Under the pieces are notes generated by a model. The model was not told where the DNA came from and did not search any database. It saw nothing but the letters and a program-made list of their open reading frames with translations. Shown piece after piece: positions 49,080 through 57,561 of a stretch of DNA of 64,000 bases; position 1 is the stretch's first letter, and each line of letters begins with the position of its first letter. Source of the DNA: Planctomycetota bacterium (GTDB lineage: Bacteria > Planctomycetota > UBA1135 > GCA-002686595); assembly GCA_029259635.1 (NCBI GenBank), contig JAJDEU010000037.1:1-64000 (forward strand). The letters are read 5' to 3'. The translations under genes and the position numbers were made by a program.

Positions 49080-49787
49080 GTGACACGTCACCTCTTCATC
49101 GGAGATATACAGGGCTGTCGAGGAGAGCTAGAGACTCTGCTCGAGACACTGAAGTTCGATCCGACGACCGACACCCTTCACCCGGTTGGCGATTTGGTTA
49201 ACCGCGGACCTGATTCGCTTGGAACGCTCCGCGTACTCGCTTCGCTCGAGGCTCAAGCCGTGCTCGGCAACCACGACCTCCACTTGCTTCGCGTGGCTGC
49301 GGGATCGCGCGAGCTCAGTCCGACGGACACCTTTCAAGATGTCTTGGAAGCCCCGGACCGGGAGGAATTACTCGGGTACGTTCGAGCGCTTCCGTTCGCG
49401 CGGAAAATCGGCAACGTGCTCATGGTCCACGCCGGAATCCACCCGAAGTGGTCCGACCCACTCGCCCAGCTTGAAGGCTTGAATCCTCTGCACTCCAATC
49501 CCGACATCGATTTCGTCACCCGAGTGCGCCTCTGCAACTCCGAAGGTCAAAGGCCAGAGAAGAACGAGAGCGATCCCAAGTTCGAGCCCTGGCACCAGCT
49601 CGTTCCCACGGTGCCCAACCGGACGATCGTGTTCGGACACTGGGCGGCCCAGGGGCTCTTCGTCCGACCCGGTTTTCGCGGCCTCGATACCGGCTGTGTT
49701 TGGGGCAAGTCTCTCACGGCCTGGATCTCCGAAGAAGACCGCCTAGTGCGGGTGCCCGCCGCGCGAGTTTATTGCCAGCACAAGTGA
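49080..49787 (+). CDS. apaH: Bis(5'-nucleosyl)-tetraphosphatase, symmetrical
   Basis: The 235-residue protein matches ApaH of the metallophosphatase (PPP) family: GDIQGC, GDLVNRGPDS and GNHD hold the di-metal site, and the 'VHAGIHPKW' and FGHWAAQGL motifs complete it. It hydrolyses Ap4A to two ADP. It starts with GTG. It is somewhat shorter than E. coli ApaH at the C-terminus. It stands alone in its orientation. Confidence 0.93.
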   Translation: MTRHLFIGDIQGCRGELETLLETLKFDPTTDTLHPVGDLVNRGPDSLGTLRVLASLEAQAVLGNHDLHLLRVAAGSRELSPTDTFQDVLEAPDREELLGYVRALPFARKIGNVLMVHAGIHPKWSDPLAQLEGLNPLHSNPDIDFVTRVRLCNSEGQRPEKNESDPKFEPWHQLVPTVPNRTIVFGHWAAQGLFVRPGFRGLDTGCVWGKSLTAWISEEDRLVRVPAARVYCQHK

Positions 49788-49804
49788 GCGCCGCGCCCTG
49801 GCTC

Positions 49805-50719
49805 TCAGTCTTTCTTGCGCAGGTCCCAATCCAACTCATAGTGGTGCTCTTCGAGCACCTCTTCTACCCAGGCCGAACGAGTCGTCGCCATTCCAAGTCG
49901 TGTCTTCCGACTCGTATGAACCTTGGTCGGCAGCCAGGTCTCCACGTCGAAGGTGGCGTTCGAGCGATAGAAGGTTTCGAAGTCTTGCAGATCGGAGGTC
50001 TCGCTAGGATTCGCGCGGATGAAGCGCAAGTAGCGAAGCGAATTCTTGCCCAGCACCTCGCGATTCAATCGAAGGATGGTCTCGAGCCGAACGAGCTGCC
50101 GACCATCCTCTTCGAATCGCTCGCTCACTTCGAGGTGAACCTGAACATCTAGCCACTCGAGACGCGGCATCCCGAGGTACAGCTTGCGATCCACCGAGCT
50201 CGATCCGGCAGCGAGCGGAAGGCCCGTCCACCACTCGGACAATCGCTGCCATTCAAGTCGTCGGGGCTCCAACCAATAGTCGCGATCTTCGCCGGGTTTG
50301 AACTCGATCCGCGCAGCCGTGAGTTCGGAACCCTCGAGCCCCTCGGTCATCTCTGCGAAGTACTCATCTTCCGAGCGCTTGATTTGCGTCAGGAACTTGA
50401 GCTTGCCCGCTTCGTCGATGCAGAGGTTCGGAACGTGCTTCATTCTCACGGCCCACTCGCGAAACTGTCCCGGCAATCCGCCGTCCTCTACCTCGTGTCC
50501 AGCGACCGAAGATGCTTCAAACTTGTCGCGGTGGAGCGTGACACCTTTCCCCTCTTCGCCTACAAAAACCTTCAGCCCGACTTCATAGGCAAAGGGAACC
50601 TTGAGCTCGTTCTCGATGACCTGGATACGGACGCGTTTCGCGCGCTCCCACGCAAACGGCAAGACCTCGGGTGTCGAGCTTTGCTGCAGGAGCAGGGCCG
50701 TGGCGAGAATCGTGATCAT
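49805..50719 (-). CDS. Unrecognised exported protein
   Basis: The 304-residue protein has a short N-terminal hydrophobic segment (MITILATALLL) that may be a signal peptide. The rest is beta-rich with scattered charged residues, e.g. 'RIEFKPGEDRDYWLEPRRL' and 'VHLEVSERFEEDGRQLVRLE'. No family is recognised. Its 3' end converges on apaH with 17 bp between, and it lies 90 bp downstream of the cytochrome gene on the same strand. Confidence 0.65.
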   Translation of the reverse strand: MITILATALLLQQSSTPEVLPFAWERAKRVRIQVIENELKVPFAYEVGLKVFVGEEGKGVTLHRDKFEASSVAGHEVEDGGLPGQFREWAVRMKHVPNLCIDEAGKLKFLTQIKRSEDEYFAEMTEGLEGSELTAARIEFKPGEDRDYWLEPRRLEWQRLSEWWTGLPLAAGSSSVDRKLYLGMPRLEWLDVQVHLEVSERFEEDGRQLVRLETILRLNREVLGKNSLRYLRFIRANPSETSDLQDFETFYRSNATFDVETWLPTKVHTSRKTRLGMATTRSAWVEEVLEEHHYELDWDLRKKD

Positions 50720-50809
50720 GGGGAGAGCTGCGGTTGAAGGAACACGCGAGTTGAGAATGGAAATCCTCAGTACGTCCCAGGGAGGACGCCTGCGAGGATC
50801 ATCGAAGGT

Positions 50810-51163
50810 TCAGCGCTCCAAGCTCAGCACAAAATCGGCGATCCGCTCCAACTGATCTCGTGTGAGTTCGGAAAAGGGTCTCATATCGGTTTTAAAGGCG
50901 TCGTCCAACTTGGACAGGCGCGGATCAGAAGCGAGGGTCTCTTTGGGATCGACCAGGAAGTTCGTCATCGACTCTCGATCCCAGTACTGCCCGATGCCCT
51001 TGAGCGGCGGCCCCAGCGAACCACCCGTTCCCGTGGCGCCGTGGCAGGAGCTGCAGCCGATGTAGGTGTACAGCTCCGCGCCGTTTCGATCGCCGCTTGA
51101 ATGGCCACAGCTCGTGAGAAGAAGCGTCAGCCCGAGGCTGAGTCCGAGAATTCGTTTTGACAT
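50810..51163 (-). CDS. c-type cytochrome lipoprotein
   Basis: The 117-residue protein has a lipoprotein signal with lipobox LLTSC (C19) and the single haem motif CSSCH (37-41). 'LGPPLKGIG' is the conserved class I loop, and M94 in KTDMRPF the likely sixth ligand. The ending 'LTRDQLERIADFVLSL' is a typical final helix. It is probably a membrane-tethered single-haem electron carrier. No oxidase or dehydrogenase partner is nearby. It is divergent from the Nudix gene. Confidence 0.9.
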   Translation of the reverse strand: MSKRILGLSLGLTLLLTSCGHSSGDRNGAELYTYIGCSSCHGATGTGGSLGPPLKGIGQYWDRESMTNFLVDPKETLASDPRLSKLDDAFKTDMRPFSELTRDQLERIADFVLSLER

Positions 51164-51244
51164 GGAGTGCGGGTTGGAAAAAGGGAGGGGCGTACAGAAT
51201 GAACGGAAGTGCGCCGGATGCCAACCGGCGATTACACTCCATCC

Positions 51245-51853
51245 ATGAATCGAGATCTGAAGCGAGAAGATGAAGTTATTCAGCCCGCCCCGGCCGGTCT
51301 ACCGACACCGCAGGATTGGGAGCACGTCTCGAGCGCAGCGGGTCCCGAGCTGTTCGTCTGCAAAGCGCGCTTTGACACACTGATCAACCCGCGGACTGAG
51401 GTCGAGATGGTACGCACGGTCCTCGAGACGCCCAACTGGGTGAACATCGTCGCGCTCACCCGGGATCGGAAGATTGTTCTCGTGCGACAGTTTCGGTTCG
51501 GGCCGAGCCGCGTCACGACGGAAATTCCCGGCGGAGTGATCGATCCCGGTGAGACGCACGAAGCGGCGGCGCGCCGCGAGCTGCGCGAAGAGACCGGCTA
51601 CACGTCGGACAAGTGGCGGCTCCTCGGCTGGGTGGAGCCCAACCCGGCCTTCCACGACAACCTCTGCTATCACTGGCTCGCCGAGGACTGCGAGCAGACC
51701 GAAGAGTGCGAGCCCGATCCCGGTGAAGACATCGGCGTGATCGCGCTCAGCGAACCGGACATGCGGCGCGAGGTCTCCGAAGGTCGCCTGCGCCACGTCC
51801 TCGCGCTCTCGGGCCTCTCGCACGTGTTTGATCTCTGGTCCGACGAGCGCTGA
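51245..51853 (+). CDS. Nudix hydrolase (ADP-ribose pyrophosphatase type)
   Basis: The 202-residue protein contains the Nudix box in 'GGVIDPGETHEAAARRELRE' continuing ETGYT, with the REUxEE metal-binding glutamates. The preceding 'RKIVLVRQFRFGPSRVTTEIPGG' is typical of ADP-sugar pyrophosphatases. It hydrolyses a nucleoside diphosphate linked to another moiety; ADP-ribose is most likely. The start ATG at 51245 was preferred over an upstream ATG in the same frame. Confidence 0.9.
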   Translation: MNRDLKREDEVIQPAPAGLPTPQDWEHVSSAAGPELFVCKARFDTLINPRTEVEMVRTVLETPNWVNIVALTRDRKIVLVRQFRFGPSRVTTEIPGGVIDPGETHEAAARRELREETGYTSDKWRLLGWVEPNPAFHDNLCYHWLAEDCEQTEECEPDPGEDIGVIALSEPDMRREVSEGRLRHVLALSGLSHVFDLWSDER

Positions 51854-51922
51854 CTCAAAGCGGCAGCCCGTTCTGGTTCAGGGCTCGACTCGATGAGAGA
51901 ATTCAGATGAGAGAATTCCCTC

Positions 51923-53014
51923 GTGCCGCGCCCCATCTCCAATCCGCCGAATCCCTGGAACGCGACCACGATCGAGTGGCTCGGCCCGCCGCCGCCCGCG
52001 CGGCTCGAAGTTTTGGAAGAGCGCGCGAAGAGTGCGCTCTCGAAGAACGCCAGCCCGGACCTCCCCTTTCGCTACAGCGTCAATCCCTACCGCGGTTGCA
52101 CGCACGCCTGCGCTTACTGTTACGCGCGACGCAGTCACCAGTTCCTCGGCTACGGCGCTGGAACGGACTTCGACCGCAAGATCGTCGTCAAGACCAACGT
52201 GCACGAGGTCTTGCGGAAGGAGCTCGGCTCCAAGCGCTGGCGGCGAGACGAGGTCGCCTTCTCGGGCAACACCGATTGCTATCAGCCGCTCGAAGTCGAG
52301 TATCGACTGACGCGCCGCTGCCTCGAAGCCTGCTTGGAAACGAATACGCCGGTGGGAATCATCACGAAATCGAGCCTGGTGCGGCGCGACATCGACCTCT
52401 TGAGCGAGCTCGCGCGCGGCCCCGGCGCGCAGGTGCACATCAGCATCCCGTTTATCGACGCGGGCGACTGTCGGCGAATGGAGCCGGGCACGCCGACCCC
52501 AGCCAGTCGAATGGAGACCATCCGACAACTCAGCGCCGCGGGAATCCCCACCGCCATCGCCGTCGCGCCGCTGATCCCGGGCCTGAACGAACACGCGATT
52601 CCCCAGATCATTGAGCAAGCGGCCGAGGCGGGAGCGGAGAGCGCCTTCATGATTCTGCTGCGACTCACGACCGAGGTTCGCAGCGTCTTTGAAGCCCGCC
52701 TGCACGAAGCCTTTCCCGATCGCGCATCGCACGTCCTCTCCGCTTTGGCGCAGTCACGCAAGAACAACGGTTCAAACTCGAACTTCGGCACGCGCATGCA
52801 AGGCTCCGGTCCCCGCTGGGAAGCTTCCGAGCAGCTGTTTCAAATCGCCTGTCGCCGTCACGGGCTCCGCCAGGGTGAATCTCTCGCTCGACGCTCCGGC
52901 CAAGCTCAACGCACGGATGACGCGCGCGAGATCATTCCCCCGTTCGAACTCCTCGAGAAAGACCAGCGCACGTCCCCGCCCACCTCTCATCAACAAACTC
53001 TGTTCGAGCTCTGA
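51923..53014 (+). CDS. Radical SAM protein of the SplB-like (PA0069/COG1533) family
   Basis: The 363-residue protein carries the [4Fe-4S]-binding CxxxCxxC at C59, C63 and C66 (CTHACAYCYARR), preceded by the family's 'NPYRGC' lead. 'VAFSGNTDCYQPLEVEYRLTR' and ITKSSLVRRDIDLL match COG1533, which includes spore photoproduct lyase relatives. Chemistry is SAM-derived 5'-deoxyadenosyl radical formation; the substrate is not known. It starts with GTG and lies 69 bp after the Nudix gene, same strand. Confidence 0.88.
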   Translation: MPRPISNPPNPWNATTIEWLGPPPPARLEVLEERAKSALSKNASPDLPFRYSVNPYRGCTHACAYCYARRSHQFLGYGAGTDFDRKIVVKTNVHEVLRKELGSKRWRRDEVAFSGNTDCYQPLEVEYRLTRRCLEACLETNTPVGIITKSSLVRRDIDLLSELARGPGAQVHISIPFIDAGDCRRMEPGTPTPASRMETIRQLSAAGIPTAIAVAPLIPGLNEHAIPQIIEQAAEAGAESAFMILLRLTTEVRSVFEARLHEAFPDRASHVLSALAQSRKNNGSNSNFGTRMQGSGPRWEASEQLFQIACRRHGLRQGESLARRSGQAQRTDDAREIIPPFELLEKDQRTSPPTSHQQTLFEL

Positions 53015-53039
53015 GACTTTCCGATGTGGTCGCGCTCCT

Positions 53040-53513
53040 TCAGTCGCAGGACTCGGGCGTGTAGACCTCAGTGAGCGGAGGCTTCCCGCGCTTCTCGCGC
53101 ATCCAGTCCACCGCCTTCTTGATCGCCGGCTTGCGCACGATCGCCAGCTCCAACGTTCGCTTGCCCGGAAAGTTGAGCAAGGACAACCCGACCAGAATCG
53201 AGAGCACGCCCTGTCCCGGCGTAACCAGCATCACGATGCCTGCCAGCAAAAAGCCCACTCCCAAAAAGTTCTTAGCCGCGAGAACGAGAAGTCGAAGCAC
53301 GGGATGCTCCAGCTTCGCCCGTGAAATCGGCGCGCGCTTCGTCGCGAAGTAGTCCGTCGGGATCGCCGCAACCAAGAATGGCATCGCGACGATCGAACCG
53401 ACGAACACAATCGCGCTGGCAACGATCGCATAGCGCACGAAGTCGGGATGCAATGTGATCCAATCGTAGATCACCCCGGGCAAAATATCCGCGATCCAGC
53501 CTTCGTCACTCAC
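53040..53513 (-). CDS. PGPGW-type small transmembrane protein
   Basis: The 157-residue protein has three or four membrane helices (about 25-50, 78-100, 100-118). It contains 'GIVMLVTPGQGVLSILVGLS', followed by LNFPGKR, close to the PGPGW putative membrane protein family (TIGR02611-like). Function is unknown. Its GTG start overlaps the 3' end of the substrate-binding protein gene by 8 bp, so it is cotranslated with the importer component. Confidence 0.78.
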   Translation of the reverse strand: MSDEGWIADILPGVIYDWITLHPDFVRYAIVASAIVFVGSIVAMPFLVAAIPTDYFATKRAPISRAKLEHPVLRLLVLAAKNFLGVGFLLAGIVMLVTPGQGVLSILVGLSLLNFPGKRTLELAIVRKPAIKKAVDWMREKRGKPPLTEVYTPESCD

Positions 53514-54528
53514 GGCGATTCAGCGCGTCGAGTTCATCGAGTAAGCGCTCGGCGGCATCCACCAGGTAGTGCGAAGAAGTGAAGAAGAAGTCGGACTGAA
53601 GCCGGATGATCTGCTGCCTCTGGACAGCTTTCAATCCGGAGAGCCCCCGCGTCTGCAGGAGGTATTGCTCGGCAGAGCTTGTCCCGGGCTGCTCGACGGA
53701 CTCCCCCACGACAATCCAGTCGGGGTTGACCGAGAGCAGCCACTCATTGTCGACCGTCTCAAAGCCCACGAGACCGCTCGCCGTCGCGAGGTTCGTGAGG
53801 CCCGCAATTTCCGTCATCACGGCAAAGGAGGTCTTACTCCCCGCGCAGGTTCCGCCGGTGCCCATGTTGGTGTAGCTCAGTACGCTCGCATCGAGCGCCC
53901 GCCCGCGTTCCTGCAGCTTCGCAATGCGCGCCCGCAGCTCGCCCGTCAACTGCGCCGCCCGATCCTCTTCACCCAGAGCGCGACCGAGCAACTCCAAGCT
54001 CGTGAAATTGTCTTCCAACTTCGCCACGCTCGGTATGACGAGCACCGGTACGCCGGCCTCGCGGAGCAGAGCGACCGTCTGCGCCGCCTGCCAATCGTGC
54101 GTCACGACCAAGTCGGGATTCCGCGTGAGAATCTCCTCGACCGTGAACGGCCCAAAGGTCTTCTCTTGGGGCCAGCTCGCGAGTGCTTTTCCGGCGAGCG
54201 AGTACGGCAGCGAGACCTCGGAGATCGCAGCCACACGGCTCGGCTCGACGAGAGCCAGCACGAAGTCGAGCGCATTGGCGTTGGCGGGAATTACGCGGCG
54301 CGGCGTATTCGGGATCAAAACCTCGTAGCCGGTGGGATCGGTGATCGTGCGGGGAAAGCCCGCGTCCGCGCGGACCGATTCGCGCGAGTCTTCGCCGGCC
54401 GAGGGAGCTGGCGAGTCCGAGCAGGCCGCGAAAAAGCACAGGGCGACGACGAGTGCTCTGGCGATCTGGCGAGTCTCGCCCTCGCTCGTCAAACGCGATC
54501 GGAGCCCGTTCGCGGTGTTGGAGTTCAT
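53506..54528 (-). CDS. ABC importer substrate-binding lipoprotein (BtuF/FecB type)
   Basis: The 340-residue protein has a signal peptide with lipobox FFAAC (C36). A class III binding-protein fold follows (helical backbone type): 'VIPANANALDFVLALVEPSR', RNPDLVVTHDW and 'LLSVNPDWIVVGE' are segments shared by BtuF, FhuD and FecB proteins. Ligand may be cobalamin, haem or a ferric siderophore. The ATG at 54528 begins the signal peptide; the frame is open to 54633. It is divergent from the permease and ATPase genes of the same system. Confidence 0.88.
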   Translation of the reverse strand: MNSNTANGLRSRLTSEGETRQIARALVVALCFFAACSDSPAPSAGEDSRESVRADAGFPRTITDPTGYEVLIPNTPRRVIPANANALDFVLALVEPSRVAAISEVSLPYSLAGKALASWPQEKTFGPFTVEEILTRNPDLVVTHDWQAAQTVALLREAGVPVLVIPSVAKLEDNFTSLELLGRALGEEDRAAQLTGELRARIAKLQERGRALDASVLSYTNMGTGGTCAGSKTSFAVMTEIAGLTNLATASGLVGFETVDNEWLLSVNPDWIVVGESVEQPGTSSAEQYLLQTRGLSGLKAVQRQQIIRLQSDFFFTSSHYLVDAAERLLDELDALNRRE

Positions 54529-54769
54529 GAATCCACAGTCCTCGTGAGATGAGCGGCTCGCCAGCCGTCCGAGTTCGAACCGCTCGGCCCACGCCCGTGA
54601 GCGCAGGATAGGCCGCGCTTCGCAAGCTGCCAAGCCAGCGCCGTTGCCCAGAGAGCAAGTGGTCGGTTAACGTGGCCCGCGTCGATCGCCCTCCCGGCGC
54701 TCGGCCCCCAGGCCCTTCGGATTCGCGCGCGAAGCCGTCCCCTCGATCAAGATTCGACCGCGCTCGAGC

Positions 54770-55870
54770 ATGAGCTTCACGGCCCCCACCCACCCCAAGA
54801 GTCCGAGCTTGCTCCATCGCCCCGCGGTCGTCGGCTCGCTCCTGTTCGCGCTGCTCCTGGTCCTGATTCTCTTCTCCGCCTGTCGCGGCAGCACCGGTTC
54901 CTACTCCGCCGCCGACACCTTTCGCGGAATCCTAGCCCTCTGTCACCTCGGACAACCGCTCCCCGGCGGCGAACAGCTCATCGTCGAGATGCGCCTCTAT
55001 CGCACGCTCGTCGCCGCGGGCATCGGCGCCGCCCTCGCGCTCTCCGGCGCTCTGCTCCAAGGCGTCTTCCGCAACGACCTCGCCGCACCCTCGGTCATCG
55101 GCGTCTCCTCCGGGGCGAGCTTCGGAGCCACCACCGCAATCCTGATTCTCGGTGGCTACGGTCCGCTCGCCATGTTGCAGCACATGGCCGGCTTCGCCCC
55201 GCTGTTCGTCACGATCTCGGCCTTTATCGGCGCGGTCATCGTGTGCTTGCTCGTCACCAAGCTCGCCACGATTGGCGGTCGCGTCTCGGTCCCCACCTTG
55301 CTGCTGGTCGGCATCGCGATCAATGCGATCATCGGCGGCGTAATGACAACCATTCAGTTGGTCGTCCTCAGCGACTTCGAGGTGACGCGGGCCATCCTCA
55401 CTTGGAGCTTCGGCACGCTCGACGACCGAACCGGCTATCACGTGGCGCTTATCTTCGGAGGACTCGCCATCGCCGCGCTCTCGATTCCGTTCGTCTCGAC
55501 CGAGCTCGACTTGCTCGCGACCGGCGAAGATGATGCGCGCGCCCTCGGCGTCAATACGCGCCGAGTCAAACGGATCGCGCTCTTCACAGCCGCCCTCGCA
55601 TCCGCTTCCGCCGTTGCCGTCGCCGGACAAGTCGCCTTCATCGGACTCGTCGTTCCGCACATCCTCAGGCAGTTCATCGGGCGCAAGCACCGCACGCTGA
55701 CGCTCATGTGCATGATGGCCGGACCGGTCTTCCTGCTCGGTTGCGACCTGGTGCAACGAGCCATGCTGGGACGCGACTACCTCAGGCCCGGCGTCCTCAT
55801 GTCGCTGGTCGGCGGACCGTTCTTCCTGTTCCTACTCGTCCGAAATCGCAACAGGATTCGGGAGTGGTAG
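54770..55870 (+). CDS. ABC importer permease (BtuC/FecCD family)
   Basis: The 366-residue membrane protein has about ten helices and the FecCD family segments 'LYRTLVAAGIGAALALSGALLQ', RNDLAAPSVIGVSSGASFG and 'ALASASAVAVAGQVAFIGLVVPHI', the last being near the cytoplasmic coupling helix and periplasmic gate. It forms the dimeric channel of a type II importer. Its TAG overlaps the GTG of the ATPase gene by 7 bp. No cobalamin riboswitch motif was found in the 241 bp upstream. Confidence 0.92.
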   Translation: MSFTAPTHPKSPSLLHRPAVVGSLLFALLLVLILFSACRGSTGSYSAADTFRGILALCHLGQPLPGGEQLIVEMRLYRTLVAAGIGAALALSGALLQGVFRNDLAAPSVIGVSSGASFGATTAILILGGYGPLAMLQHMAGFAPLFVTISAFIGAVIVCLLVTKLATIGGRVSVPTLLLVGIAINAIIGGVMTTIQLVVLSDFEVTRAILTWSFGTLDDRTGYHVALIFGGLAIAALSIPFVSTELDLLATGEDDARALGVNTRRVKRIALFTAALASASAVAVAGQVAFIGLVVPHILRQFIGRKHRTLTLMCMMAGPVFLLGCDLVQRAMLGRDYLRPGVLMSLVGGPFFLFLLVRNRNRIREW

Positions 55871-56697
55871 ACGAGCTCAAAGGTGAGGGGCTGTCCTTCG
55901 AGTACGAGGGTAGCGTGCACGCTGTCGAAGCGATGGAGCTCTCCGTCGCTCCGGGTGAGATGTGCTGCGTGCTCGGTCCGAACGGCGCTGGCAAGAGCAC
56001 CCTGCTCAAGCTCTTGGCCGGACTCATCGAGCCGAGTCACGGTCGCGTGACGCTCGAGGGAACACCGATCGCCTCGCTCAGCGATCCCGAGCGAGCCAGA
56101 ATCATCGCGACGGTGCCGCAGTACTTGCCGGTCTTACCCGACGTCACCGTTGCCGATTTTGTCTTGAGCGGTCGCTACGTTCACTTTGGATCGTGGAGCA
56201 GCCCCGGCAGCGCCGACCGCGACGTCGTTCGCCAGTGCCTGGATCAAACCGGTGTCCTCGACCTCGAAGACCGCGGACTCTGGCAGATCTCTGGCGGTCA
56301 GCGCCAGCGCGTCGTCATCGCCCGTGCGCTCGCGCAGGGCGCGCGCTACCTGCTCGTCGACGAACCCACCGGCTCCCTCGATCCCGACCAACAGCTCCTG
56401 ATCTTCAAGCTCTTGTCCGAGCTCACTGACGCCGGCCATGCGCTTCTCGTCGTCACCCACGAGATCAACCTCGCCTCGCAGTTCGCTTCGCGAATCGTGC
56501 TCATGCAGGAGGGCCGCTGTCACGCCGAGGGTTCTCCGAACGAGGTCCTCTGCACGGAGTCACTCACGGCGGTCTACGGCCAAAACCTTTTCTTCGGCTC
56601 GTTGCCGGCTCCCGACCAAGGCGGCGACCGCCCCTTTGTCATTCCCTGGATACAGGGCGCGACCGAGAAACCGCCTTCAGACGGTAATTCCAAATAA
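55864..56697 (+). CDS. ABC importer ATP-binding protein (BtuD/FecE type)
   Basis: The 277-residue ATPase has Walker A GPNGAGKS, signature SGGQRQR, Walker B YLLVDEPTG and the His switch VTHEIN. It fits the BtuD/FhuC subfamily ('AGLIEPSHGRVTLEG', 'RIIATVPQYLPVLPDVTVADFV'). The GTG at 55864 was chosen because it overlaps the permease stop and leaves the domain complete; the longer frame overlaps the permease. The 3' end overlaps the convergent GNAT gene by 21 bp. Confidence 0.93.
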   Translation: MVDELKGEGLSFEYEGSVHAVEAMELSVAPGEMCCVLGPNGAGKSTLLKLLAGLIEPSHGRVTLEGTPIASLSDPERARIIATVPQYLPVLPDVTVADFVLSGRYVHFGSWSSPGSADRDVVRQCLDQTGVLDLEDRGLWQISGGQRQRVVIARALAQGARYLLVDEPTGSLDPDQQLLIFKLLSELTDAGHALLVVTHEINLASQFASRIVLMQEGRCHAEGSPNEVLCTESLTAVYGQNLFFGSLPAPDQGGDRPFVIPWIQGATEKPPSDGNSK

Positions 56698-57186
56698 CAT
56701 CAGCTCTTCGTCCGACGGTCCGGGCTGAATCAGCTCTTCGAATTCGAAGCCGAGCTTTTCGAGCAAGCCGACCGACGCCGGATTCTGTTTCGAAGTGATG
56801 GCCACGATGCGTTCGAGCGCGAACTTCTCCTTGCCGTAGTCCAGAGTTGCGCGCGCGGCTTCCGAGCAAAAGCCCTGCCTGCAAAAAGCCGGAAGCATCG
56901 CGAAGCCCAGGTCGACATCATCGAGCGTGTCGCGCCGGATCAAGCCGCACAAGCCCATCGACTCGCCGCTCTCCTTCAGTTCGACGACGAACAGCCCAAA
57001 ACCCTCGGACCGGTACATGGCGATCAGCGCGCGATCGATATAGCGCTCCGCATCCTCGAGGTTCTCCACTTTGGATTTTCCGATGCCGCGCGTCCACGAG
57101 GGATCCGTCACCAGCTCGAGGATGAATGCCGCGTCCTCTCGCGTCGCCCAGCGAAGGCGCAGTCGGTCGGTCTCAATGACTTGCAT
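56677..57186 (-). CDS. GNAT-family N-acetyltransferase (RimJ/RimL-like)
   Basis: The 169-residue protein begins 'IETDRLRLRWATREDAAFIL', the typical RimJ-type start. It contains 'FAMLPAFCRQGFCSEAARATL', where the Q/RxxG/A pyrophosphate loop reads CRQGFC, and 'AITSKQNPASVGLLEKLGFEF', a canonical final helix. It transfers acetyl from acetyl-CoA to an amine; substrate unknown. A second GNAT of the same type is at 61778-62311. Confidence 0.9.
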   Translation of the reverse strand: MQVIETDRLRLRWATREDAAFILELVTDPSWTRGIGKSKVENLEDAERYIDRALIAMYRSEGFGLFVVELKESGESMGLCGLIRRDTLDDVDLGFAMLPAFCRQGFCSEAARATLDYGKEKFALERIVAITSKQNPASVGLLEKLGFEFEELIQPGPSDEELMLFGITV

Positions 57187-57225
57187 AGTGAAGGCTCGCT
57201 CTCTTGGGAAGTCGATTCGCCGGGA

Positions 57226-57555
57226 CTATTCGATGAACGACTCCACGCCCGATCGAATGAGCTCGACCAGCTCGGGATCCATGAACGGAAAGTCGTCGGG
57301 GATATTGAGCACATAGACGGGCCGCCCGGCCAGATCGTTTCGAAAACTCTGCATGAGTCTGCGCCGATGTTCGGGCTCCATAACGAAGATGATGTCAGCC
57401 CAGTCAATGTCGGCGAAGGAGAGCTTGCGCACCGCGCTGGGACTCAGCCCCGCCGAGCGCGCATCGAACACCGCGGACTTCGCATAGATTTTCTGCGCCG
57501 TCGGGCTCCGCCAGCGGTTGCGGCTGCAGATGAAGAGGAGCTTTTGTTTCGCCAC
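57226..57555 (-). CDS. Low-molecular-weight phosphatase-like protein
   Basis: The 109-residue protein has the phosphate-binding loop C10-SRNRWR-S (C-x5-R-S) after strand LLFIC, and NIPDDFPF may supply the acid Asp. It is shorter than standard LMW protein tyrosine phosphatases (about 150 aa) and belongs to the compact 'CSRNxWRSPTA' group. It starts with GTG 6 bp after the stop of the sigma-54 regulator, so the two are co-transcribed. The GTG lies in a stretch that resembles the terminus of the palindromic repeat. Confidence 0.82.
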   Translation of the reverse strand: MAKQKLLFICSRNRWRSPTAQKIYAKSAVFDARSAGLSPSAVRKLSFADIDWADIIFVMEPEHRRRLMQSFRNDLAGRPVYVLNIPDDFPFMDPELVELIRSGVESFIE

Positions 57556-57561
57556 GGACTT

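Noticed and set aside
48784..49083. Gene upstream of apaH
   Set aside because: Two overlapping open frames exist, but neither has a ribosome-binding site, recognisable homology or typical codon use.
54529..54769. Possible cobalamin riboswitch between the divergent importer genes
   Set aside because: GCCAAGCCAGCGCCG superficially resembles a B12 box, but the conserved AGCCAGGAGACC-type core and surrounding helices are missing on both strands.
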